Of a stretch of 5,049 bases of DNA, positions 1 through 5,049 are shown piece by piece. The notes beneath the pieces were generated by a model, which saw only the letters and a program-made list of their open reading frames with translations, did not search any database and was not told where the DNA came from. This DNA is from Spirochaetaceae bacterium. Its GTDB lineage: Bacteria > Spirochaetota > Spirochaetia > DSM-2461. The translations under genes and the position numbers were made by a program. The stretch covers positions 1-5,049 of the forward strand of contig JAEINM010000324.1 in NCBI GenBank assembly GCA_016342385.1, given 5' to 3'. Within the stretch, counting starts at the first letter, position 1, and each line of letters opens with the position of its first letter.

Positions 1-1410
1 GATGGCCTGTTCATGGTTGAATCTGTCCACTGCCTGGGTTTGTGTGTTCATTCTCCCTCGGCCCTTGTCAATGAGAAACCTGTTTGTAATATTAAATTAG
101 ACAAACTGGATGATCTGATTGAGGGAATAGGGGCAAAACCTCTCAATAGAGCCTATAGCAATAATCCAGTATTAACTGCACGGTTTGGTAAAATCGATCC
201 CTCTAAAATAGAGGATTATATGAGGGAAAAGGGATTTACAGGATTTCTTCACAGCTTAACCCTGGAAAAAACAACAATTATAGACACGGTAAAATCGAGC
301 GGTCTTTTAGGAAGAGGTGGGGCAGCTTTCCCCACAGGGATTAAGGAGGAGAGCGCGGTACGGGGCGAAAAAACTGATATTTATGTAATCTGCAATGCCG
401 ATGAATCTGAACCGGGTACATTCAAAGACAGAGTGCTGCTCCACAATGATCCCTATAGTGTTCTGGAAGGGATGCTTATAACCGCCTATGCCATCGGTTC
501 TCGAAAAGGATATATCTATATCCGCGGAGAATATGGCGATGCACAACAACTCTTTGCCACCGTACTGGAGAAAGCGGAATCCAGTGGTTTTCTCGGTCAG
601 AATATACAAAACAGCGGCTTTTCTTTTGATGTTGAGATCCGCAGCGGAGCGGGAGCCTATATCTGTGGAGAGGAGACAGCTCTCTTTGAATCCATTGAGG
701 GGAAGAGAGGATATCCGCGGAATAAACCTCCCTATCCTGTGGACTGCGGTGTATACGGTCAACCGACAGATATCAACAATGTGGAAACATTCAGCTATAT
801 ATCTCATATCCTGGGGAACCTGAAAGACAAAAAAGTTGATTCCTCTCTGTCCTCTCCTTCGGGGACAAGACTGTTCTGCCTGTCGGGAGATGTCAAGAGA
901 GCCGGTCTGTATGAACTGCCCTTCGGAATAAAACTGAGTGAACTGATCCATGACTGGGGAGGCGGAATCAGAAAGGATAAGAAAATCAAAACGATTATTC
1001 TCGGAGGAGCTTCGGGAAGTTTTGTTCCAGAAGAACACTGGGATATTGCTCTGGATGGTAAAACCTTAAAAGAAGCGGGGCTTTCCATGGGTTCCGGTGT
1101 CATAATGGTTTTTGATGAAACCCGTGAGATTCCCCATATCCTCAATGACATTACCAGTTTTTTTAACCACGAGAGCTGTGGAAAGTGCTATCCCTGTCAG
1201 CTGGGGTCACGGCTTCAGCATGACATTATAAGCAGAATCAGAGTTTCCGGTCCCATGGCGGGTGATAGGAACAAACTGGAAGATATAGGATTGACCATGA
1301 AGGAGGCCTCGCTCTGCGGCCTGGGACAGACAGCTTCATCGGCCGTGTTAAGTGCCTTGGCATTATGGCCCGAAAAATTCACAGCCTCGGGAGAAGAGAG
1401 AACCTTATGA
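1..1410 (+). CDS. Formate dehydrogenase beta-type flavoprotein, NuoE-NuoF fusion (5' end outside window)
   Basis: This is the NAD(P)H-binding diaphorase subunit that passes electrons between FMN and NAD(P) in a soluble formate dehydrogenase. The reading frame is open to the left edge. The ATG at 13 lies inside a domain, so it is probably not the start. Counting from base 1, residues 1-40 match the end of a NuoE/FdsG thioredoxin-like domain, with the second cysteine pair of its [2Fe-2S] site at C11 and C15 (CLGLC). A linker follows, then the NuoF module: the FMN/NAD glycine-rich motif GRGGAAFPTG (104-113), CNADESEPGTFKDR (131-144), SGAGAYICGEETAL (215-228), INNVET near 260, and the [4Fe-4S] ligands C393, C396, C399 (ESCGKCYPC) and C439. 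The protein ends about 30 residues later, so it lacks the C-terminal two-cluster ferredoxin of HydB-type homologues. Its stop overlaps the next gene by ATGA. The NuoF family call is very secure. Assignment to formate dehydrogenase rests on the neighbouring genes and on the FdsB-like linker. Confidence 0.93.
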   Translation, partial: DGLFMVESVHCLGLCVHSPSALVNEKPVCNIKLDKLDDLIEGIGAKPLNRAYSNNPVLTARFGKIDPSKIEDYMREKGFTGFLHSLTLEKTTIIDTVKSSGLLGRGGAAFPTGIKEESAVRGEKTDIYVICNADESEPGTFKDRVLLHNDPYSVLEGMLITAYAIGSRKGYIYIRGEYGDAQQLFATVLEKAESSGFLGQNIQNSGFSFDVEIRSGAGAYICGEETALFESIEGKRGYPRNKPPYPVDCGVYGQPTDINNVETFSYISHILGNLKDKKVDSSLSSPSGTRLFCLSGDVKRAGLYELPFGIKLSELIHDWGGGIRKDKKIKTIILGGASGSFVPEEHWDIALDGKTLKEAGLSMGSGVIMVFDETREIPHILNDITSFFNHESCGKCYPCQLGSRLQHDIISRIRVSGPMAGDRNKLEDIGLTMKEASLCGLGQTASSAVLSALALWPEKFTASGEERTL

Positions 1411-2048
1411 TCAAGCTGTATATCAATGAAAAAGAAGTTGTCTGCCACGAGGGAACAACCATACTTCAGGCTGCAGAATCTGCTGGTATTATCATCCCTA
1501 AAATCTGCTACCATGAAAAACTGACACCTCCCGGACTGTGCCGTCAATGCGTTGTAGAAGTGGAAGGAGCCAGAGTTCTCCTGCCCTCCTGTATAACCGG
1601 AGTAAGAGAGGGAATGAAGGTTCAGACTGATTCTCCCAGGGTTAAAAGGGTGAGAAAAACCATACTGGAAATGCTGGATAATTGTACGGACCTATCGGAA
1701 GCACCGGAGCTGCAGATTCAAATGAAAAAGTATGGCGTAGAAAACGGCCGGTTCAGAGATACGGTAAAAAGAGACTATCCCGTAAAAGATGATAACCCCT
1801 TTTATATTCGTGATTACAGTAAATGCATTGTCTGCGGAAGATGTGTCCAGGTCTGCTCTGAAGACATTCAGTTCTCCTATGCCCTTACCACAGGAGGGAG
1901 AGGATTTGAAAACAGAATTACAACTAATTTTGATAAACCTTTACCCGAGACCAGCTGTGTCTTCTGCGGAAACTGTATAGAAGTGTGTCCTTCCGGAGCC
2001 TTAGTCTCTCGAAGAGAATATTCTGCGACTGGAGAGGCCAATGACTGA
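1407..2048 (+). CDS. NuoG-N-terminal-like iron-sulfur subunit of formate dehydrogenase
   Basis: This 213-residue ferredoxin-type subunit probably wires the catalytic subunit to the flavoprotein. Residues 1-75 form a [2Fe-2S] ferredoxin domain with ligands C34, C45, C48 and C62, close to the NuoG spacing. Residues 76-111 occupy the place of the NuoG His/Cys [4Fe-4S] segment, but the His and nearly all Cys ligands are missing and only C93 remains. Residues 130-200 form a two-cluster ferredoxin: C140, C143, C146 with C194, and C184, C187, C190 with C150. In many formate dehydrogenases this whole block is the N-terminus of the catalytic chain; here it is a separate gene. I chose ATG 1407 because it overlaps the upstream stop (ATGA), follows a purine-rich stretch at 1391-1400, and puts the beta-strand MIKLYINEKEV at the N-terminus, as in the family. 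An in-frame ATG at 1365 would add 14 residues translated from the upstream gene's coding region. The stop overlaps the next start by 8 bp. Confidence 0.93.
   Translation: MIKLYINEKEVVCHEGTTILQAAESAGIIIPKICYHEKLTPPGLCRQCVVEVEGARVLLPSCITGVREGMKVQTDSPRVKRVRKTILEMLDNCTDLSEAPELQIQMKKYGVENGRFRDTVKRDYPVKDDNPFYIRDYSKCIVCGRCVQVCSEDIQFSYALTTGGRGFENRITTNFDKPLPETSCVFCGNCIEVCPSGALVSRREYSATGEAND
2031..2037 (+). promoter_or_regulatory. Ribosome binding site of the catalytic subunit
   Basis: GGAGAGG lies inside the end of the ferredoxin gene, 3 bp before the ATG at 2041 (GGAG ends 6 bp before it). It supports a separate translation start for the catalytic subunit and argues that the ferredoxin/catalytic split is a real gene boundary, not a frameshift error. 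Confidence 0.7.
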
Positions 2049-4140
2049 ATACGATAGAATTGTACGATCGACCTGCCCTTATTGCGGAGTGGGCTGCCAG
2101 CTGGAACTCCATATACAAAATGAAAAGATCATCAGTGCAACGGCTCCTGGAGACAGAGCCCCCAACTTTGGAAGACTCTGTGTGAAAGGGCGGTTCGGTA
2201 CGGATTACACTCATCACAAATCCCGCCTGACCAAACCTCTCATCCGCAAAAATCTCGATGCACCAGAGAGGATTCCCATAGGTCCTGAAGGTTTCAGAGA
2301 AGCGTCCTGGGAGGAGGCTCTAGATATGGCGGCAGAGAGGATTGCCAGGACTTACAAACAATCGGGAGGATCGGCTTTCGGAACATTCTGCTGTGCCAAA
2401 GCGACAAATGAGGATAATTATATCTTCCAGAAGTTTGTCCGATCAGTTTTACAGACAAATAATATCGATCACTGCTCCCGCCTCTGTCATGCCGCCTCAG
2501 TAGCCGGTCTTTCCAAAGCTCTCGGCTCTTCGGCCATGTCTAATTCTCTTGCAGAAATGAAAGATCTGGAGGTTTTTATCGTAACCGGGTCAAACACGAC
2601 AGAAACTCATCCTGTTATCGGGACTCTCCTGAAAGAAGCCGTAGTAAAGAATGGAGCCAAACTGATCGTCATCGATCCAAGAAAAATTGAGATGACCGAC
2701 TGCGCCACCCTGCATCTCCAGCAGAAACCGGGGACAGATGTCGCCCTGTTTCAGGCTATGGCCCATGTGATTGTAAAGGAAAATCTCTACAACCGGGATT
2801 TTATTAATTCCAGAACCGAAGGATTTGATAGCTATTCTAAAAGTCTGGACAAGTACACTCCCCGGTGGGCAGAAAAAGTTTCGGCTGTAGCAGCAAAAGA
2901 TATAGAGACAGCCGCCCGGATATATGCCGGAGCCAACGCCGCTGCCATCTACTGGGGTATGGGAATCAGCCAGAGTGTTCATGGAACGGACAATACCTTA
3001 TCCATAGCCAATCTGGCTCTCTTGTGCGGTCATCTGGGCCGACGGGGAACCGGATTAAATCCCTTAAGAGGCCAGAATAATGTTCAGGGCTGTTCTGATT
3101 CGGGAGGACTGCCCAATGTCTACCCCGGTTATCAGAATGTCAGCGATCCGCTTATTCAGGCAAAATATGAACACCAATGGAAAAGGGATCTCAGTCCGAA
3201 ACCGGGACTGACTATTTTAGAAATGTCCGATGCCATAGAATCTGGCCAGATCAGTGACTATATCATCATGGGTGAGAATCCCATTATGAGCGATCCCCAT
3301 ATGTCCCATACCATCCATCATTTCAAAAAGCTGAAAAATATCCTTGTTATCGATATCTTTCTCAATGAATCGGGTGAATATGGCGATATAATCCTCCCGG
3401 CCCTTTCTTTTGCCGAGAAAGAGGGAACTTTCACCAATAGCGATAGAAGAGTGCAACTGATCAGACCGGCGCTTCAAGCTCCGGGAGAAGCAAGAGCCGA
3501 CTGGCAGATATTACAGGAACTGGCCATAAGAGTCGATCAGAAACTGGAGAGAAAGAACAGTGCCGGATTTACCTTCTCATCACCGGCCGAAATATGGGAT
3601 GAAATGGCCGACCTTGTCCCGGATTTCCGGGGAATCTCCCATAGACGAATAGATAAGGAAAGCGGAGTCCACTGGCCCTGTCCCTCTGTCGATCATCCCG
3701 GGACTCCCTACCTCTTTGGCGAAACTTTCCCCAGGGGAAAAGGGCTTTTTCACTCTATAGACTTAAAACTGGAATCAGAGGCTGCTAACAAAGAATACCC
3801 CTACATTCTCTCTACGGGAAGAGTGCTCTATCACTGGCATGGCAGGACTATGACGAGCCGATCCGACCTAAACAAAATCTACCCCTACGGCAAAGTGGAA
3901 ATGCACCCCGATGATGCAGAGAAAGAGGGATTGGCAAACAGAGAAAATGTAGAAGTGTCTTCTTCAAGAGGATCAATAACTGTCGAATTGTGTATAACAG
4001 ATAAATCACCCAGAGGCGTTTTGTTTATCCCCTTCCACTTCGCTGAGGCGGCAGCGAACAGACTGACTCAGGATCTGAGAGATCCTGTAGCAAAAATACC
4101 GGACTTTAAAATCAGTGCGGTAAAAATAGAAAAGAGGTAA
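2041..4140 (+). CDS. fdhF: Formate dehydrogenase catalytic subunit, FdhF type, cysteine form
   Basis: This 699-residue molybdenum/tungsten bis-MGD enzyme interconverts formate and CO2 in the cytoplasm; no Tat signal is present. The N-terminus binds a [4Fe-4S] cluster through C12, C15, C19 (CPYCGVGC) and C47, followed by K49, which corresponds to the conserved lysine between cluster and pterin. The active-site segment NNIDHCSRLCHAASVAGL aligns with the E. coli FdhF selenocysteine region. The metal ligand here is C149, encoded by TGT, followed by the conserved H150. R343 in PLRGQNNVQG matches the catalytic arginine. GSNTTETHPVIG, MGENPIMSDPH and the tail FHFAEAAANRLTQDLRDP are typical of formate dehydrogenases rather than nitrate reductases. 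The C-terminal molybdopterin dinucleotide-binding domain spans about 586-697, beginning near STGRVLYHWH. Length is close to E. coli FdhF (715). An unusual FCC (116-118) replaces the usual Ser-Ser-Ala/Cys region before TNEDNY. It is translationally coupled to the upstream ferredoxin gene. Direction in vivo, and Mo versus W, cannot be read from the sequence. Confidence 0.96.
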   Translation: MTEYDRIVRSTCPYCGVGCQLELHIQNEKIISATAPGDRAPNFGRLCVKGRFGTDYTHHKSRLTKPLIRKNLDAPERIPIGPEGFREASWEEALDMAAERIARTYKQSGGSAFGTFCCAKATNEDNYIFQKFVRSVLQTNNIDHCSRLCHAASVAGLSKALGSSAMSNSLAEMKDLEVFIVTGSNTTETHPVIGTLLKEAVVKNGAKLIVIDPRKIEMTDCATLHLQQKPGTDVALFQAMAHVIVKENLYNRDFINSRTEGFDSYSKSLDKYTPRWAEKVSAVAAKDIETAARIYAGANAAAIYWGMGISQSVHGTDNTLSIANLALLCGHLGRRGTGLNPLRGQNNVQGCSDSGGLPNVYPGYQNVSDPLIQAKYEHQWKRDLSPKPGLTILEMSDAIESGQISDYIIMGENPIMSDPHMSHTIHHFKKLKNILVIDIFLNESGEYGDIILPALSFAEKEGTFTNSDRRVQLIRPALQAPGEARADWQILQELAIRVDQKLERKNSAGFTFSSPAEIWDEMADLVPDFRGISHRRIDKESGVHWPCPSVDHPGTPYLFGETFPRGKGLFHSIDLKLESEAANKEYPYILSTGRVLYHWHGRTMTSRSDLNKIYPYGKVEMHPDDAEKEGLANRENVEVSSSRGSITVELCITDKSPRGVLFIPFHFAEAAANRLTQDLRDPVAKIPDFKISAVKIEKR
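4134..4137 (+). promoter_or_regulatory. Ribosome binding site of the exported barrel-like protein gene
   Basis: GAGG lies within the last codons of the catalytic subunit gene, 5 bp before the ATG at 4143. The site and the 2 bp gap suggest that translation of the exported protein is coupled to the formate dehydrogenase operon. Confidence 0.55.
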
Positions 4141-4142
4141 TT

Positions 4143-4646
4143 ATGAGACGTTTTATAATATCATTGATTTTTACTTGTGCCATAGTGTCAGCCATTAGTG
4201 CTGCTCCCTCCTTCTCGGTAAATGTCGGTGGCGATTTTTTCAATTATGAAAGAGCTTTTCTCGACATGGGCGCCTCTTGTTCCATACCTATTAAGAGTGG
4301 AATGGAATTTCATATGGCCGCTAATTTTGGTATTTCAACCAGAACCGTCGATTCGACAATAGAGGCTCTATTTTATATTCCTTTTGATTTCGGTTTAAAT
4401 TTTATATTTAATGAGGAATCAAAGCTGAATTTCCTGGTAGGAACAGGTTTAACTCCACAAATACTCTCTATGAATGAAGTGAGTTTCTATATGGGTCCCT
4501 ATCTTAAGGGTGGTATCAGAGTAAAAGTACATGAATATATGAAATGGTTTTTGGAAGTTCAACAGGATCTGTTAGTTGGTGCTCCCAAGTGGATCAATAC
4601 CACAACCAGCATAAGGACGGGAATTCTATTCTCTTTAGGATCGTAA
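4143..4646 (+). CDS. Predicted exported small beta-barrel-like protein, unknown function
   Basis: I do not recognise a named family for this 167-residue protein. Residues 1-20 form a clear signal peptide: MRR, then a hydrophobic core from F4 to about I18, with likely cleavage after A20 (ISA, then APSF). The remaining 147 or so residues have no long hydrophobic helix. They show many short strands with alternating hydrophobic and polar residues, aromatic residues at strand ends and glycine-rich turns, for example FHMAANFGIS, LNFLVGTGL, YLKGGIRVKV, and the last strand TGILFSLGS. The size fits an eight-stranded outer-membrane barrel of the OmpX/OmpA type, but this is an inference from pattern and length. 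The gene starts 2 bp after the formate dehydrogenase stop and could share its transcript. It is visibly more A/T-rich than the enzyme genes and has no obvious redox role, so adjacency may be accidental. A soluble periplasmic protein is the main alternative. Confidence 0.8.
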   Translation: MRRFIISLIFTCAIVSAISAAPSFSVNVGGDFFNYERAFLDMGASCSIPIKSGMEFHMAANFGISTRTVDSTIEALFYIPFDFGLNFIFNEESKLNFLVGTGLTPQILSMNEVSFYMGPYLKGGIRVKVHEYMKWFLEVQQDLLVGAPKWINTTTSIRTGILFSLGS

Positions 4647-4697
4647 AAAAGAAAAATGTTCCCCGTAAGTCTGTATAGCAGGATGTCTATAAAAAAA

Positions 4698-4726
4698 TTG
4701 TTTTTCAGCACAAAATGAACTATTAA
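4698..4726 (+). promoter_or_regulatory. Possible sigma-70-type promoter for the lipoprotein gene
   Basis: TTGTTT (4698-4703) and TATTAA (4721-4726) are separated by 17 bp, the optimal spacing. Both boxes match the consensus only partly (3/6 and 4/6). In A/T-rich DNA such pairs arise by chance, so this is a candidate only. It would place the transcript start about 25 bp before the ATG at 4759. Confidence 0.3.
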
Positions 4727-4746
4727 TGTAGAAGGAAATATTCCCC

Positions 4747-4751
4747 AAGGA
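4747..4751 (+). promoter_or_regulatory. Ribosome binding site of the lipoprotein gene
   Basis: AAGGA ends 7 bp before the ATG at 4759, a standard spacing. It supports that ATG as the start of the lipoprotein gene. Confidence 0.65.
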
Positions 4752-4758
4752 TTATTAT

Positions 4759-5049
4759 ATGAAAAAAAAGACTCTATTGTTGTGCATTTTATCTTTATCT
4801 ATTCCTTTTCTAATCTCCTGTACAGAACCTGTGGGTAGCTCTATTCCAGGGGGAGATGACACTCAAGCCATAAAATTAATTGACCATACTTCTACCGATC
4901 TGACCAAGATCCCCGATGCTGCCATTAGGGCAGCTAAAGCGAACCTTCATATAGCCTATAATCACACGTCTCACGGCAGTCAGCTTATTACCGGTATGAA
5001 TTGTCTGGAAGTCTACCCTGATTACAGTGGAAAGTACTCATGGAACAAC
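4759..5049 (+). CDS. Predicted lipoprotein with HTSHGSQ motif, unknown function (3' end outside window)
   Basis: The reading frame from ATG 4759 stays open for 97 codons to the right edge, so only the N-terminal part is visible. It begins with a lipoprotein signal peptide: MKKK, a hydrophobic core (T5 to F17), and lipobox L18-I19-S20-C21. Ser rather than Gly/Ala before the Cys is relaxed relative to the E. coli consensus but common in spirochaetes. Residues 22-37 form a Ser/Gly/Pro/Asp-rich linker. A folded domain seems to begin at about residue 38, with IDHTSTDLTKIP (41-52), a predicted helix (53-63) and the conserved-looking motif LHIAYNHTSHGSQLITGM (63-80). The His/Ser/Gly cluster resembles the start of some secreted hydrolase-like domains of unknown role, but I cannot assign a family. 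The start is supported by AAGGA seven bases upstream. It is probably transcribed separately from the formate dehydrogenase genes, given the 112 bp gap. Confidence 0.85.
   Translation, partial: MKKKTLLLCILSLSIPFLISCTEPVGSSIPGGDDTQAIKLIDHTSTDLTKIPDAAIRAAKANLHIAYNHTSHGSQLITGMNCLEVYPDYSGKYSWNN

Larger units (their letters stand above)
4647..4758 (+). other. Intergenic region between barrel-like protein and lipoprotein genes
   Basis: This A/T-rich 112 bp gap has no supported gene. It contains a short weak inverted repeat (TATAG/CTATA around 4674-4691) without a following T-run, and a poly-A/poly-T stretch near 4691-4705. Neither makes a convincing terminator. A weak promoter candidate and the ribosome binding site of the downstream lipoprotein are listed separately. 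Confidence 0.6.

Noticed and set aside
307..1038. Long open frame of 243 codons on the minus strand
   Set aside because: It lies fully within the NuoF module, whose plus-strand translation has unmistakable family motifs. The minus-strand protein has no recognisable domain.
1365..1406. Upstream ATG at 1365 as start of the ferredoxin subunit
   Set aside because: It would add 14 residues before the conserved N-terminal strand and overlap the flavoprotein by 46 bp. The ATG at 1407 gives the usual ATGA junction and the family-typical N-terminus.
2865..3080. Short alternative-frame plus-strand ORF inside the catalytic subunit
   Set aside because: It is fully covered by the well-supported FdhF frame, has no ribosome binding site and has no recognisable protein features.
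4674..4705. Possible terminator after the barrel-like gene
   Set aside because: The inverted repeat has only about 5 A/T-rich base pairs and no following T-run. The nearby poly-A/poly-T is too weak to call a hairpin terminator.
4651..4746. Imperfect direct repeat GAAAAATGTTCCCC (4651-4664) and AGGAAATATTCCCC (4733-4746)
   Set aside because: The copies match at only 10 of 14 positions in A/T-rich DNA and the spacing has no clear meaning. This is not enough for an operator or repeat call.
1..5049. CRISPR arrays, tRNA/rRNA genes, insertion sequences or terminal inverted repeats
   Set aside because: No regular spaced repeats, cloverleaf-like sequences, transposase frames or matching terminal repeats were seen by eye. 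The window is almost fully accounted for by five genes.

Overview
The window is gene-dense and all coding is on the plus strand. It carries the end of a gene cluster for a cytoplasmic, NAD(P)-linked formate dehydrogenase, followed by two genes for exported proteins. Base composition is moderate in the enzyme genes and visibly richer in A/T from about 4140 onward. The spirochaete-like lipobox (Leu-Ile-Ser-Cys) of the last gene and the small beta-barrel-like exported protein before it point to a diderm bacterium, perhaps a free-living anaerobic spirochaete. This assignment is an inference of modest confidence. No rRNA or other taxonomic marker is present.

Region 1-4140 holds three tightly overlapping genes. 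The first enters from the left edge. It encodes the C-terminal end of a NuoE/FdsG-type thioredoxin-like domain fused to a NuoF/FdsB-type flavoprotein, which binds NAD(P)H, FMN and one [4Fe-4S] cluster. The second (1407-2048) encodes a 213-residue iron-sulfur protein equivalent to the N-terminal part of NuoG or of large FdhA proteins, with one [2Fe-2S] site and two [4Fe-4S] sites. The third (2041-4140) encodes a 699-residue molybdenum/tungsten bis-MGD catalytic subunit of the FdhF type, with Cys rather than selenocysteine at the active site. Junctions of 4 bp (ATGA) and 8 bp (ATGACTGA) imply one transcript with translational coupling. Electrons from formate would pass from Mo/W through the FdhF [4Fe-4S] cluster, then the separate ferredoxin-like subunit, then the flavoprotein FMN to NAD(P)+. 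The reverse direction, CO2 reduction, is also possible. No membrane anchor or Tat signal is seen in the visible parts.

Region 4141-4646 starts only 2 bp after the catalytic subunit. It encodes a 167-residue protein with a signal peptide and alternating hydrophobic/polar strands, most like a small outer-membrane beta-barrel of unknown function. The 112 bp gap that follows (4647-4758) contains a weak promoter candidate and no convincing terminator. The window ends inside a lipoprotein gene starting at 4759, whose visible mature part carries a distinctive HTSHGSQ motif. I do not recognise its function with confidence.

I do not see a clearly new system. The points most worth a second look are the modular rearrangement of the formate dehydrogenase (fused NuoE-NuoF, but a split ferredoxin/catalytic subunit), the loss of the His/Cys cluster ligands in the ferredoxin subunit, and the coupling of an exported barrel-like protein to a redox operon.
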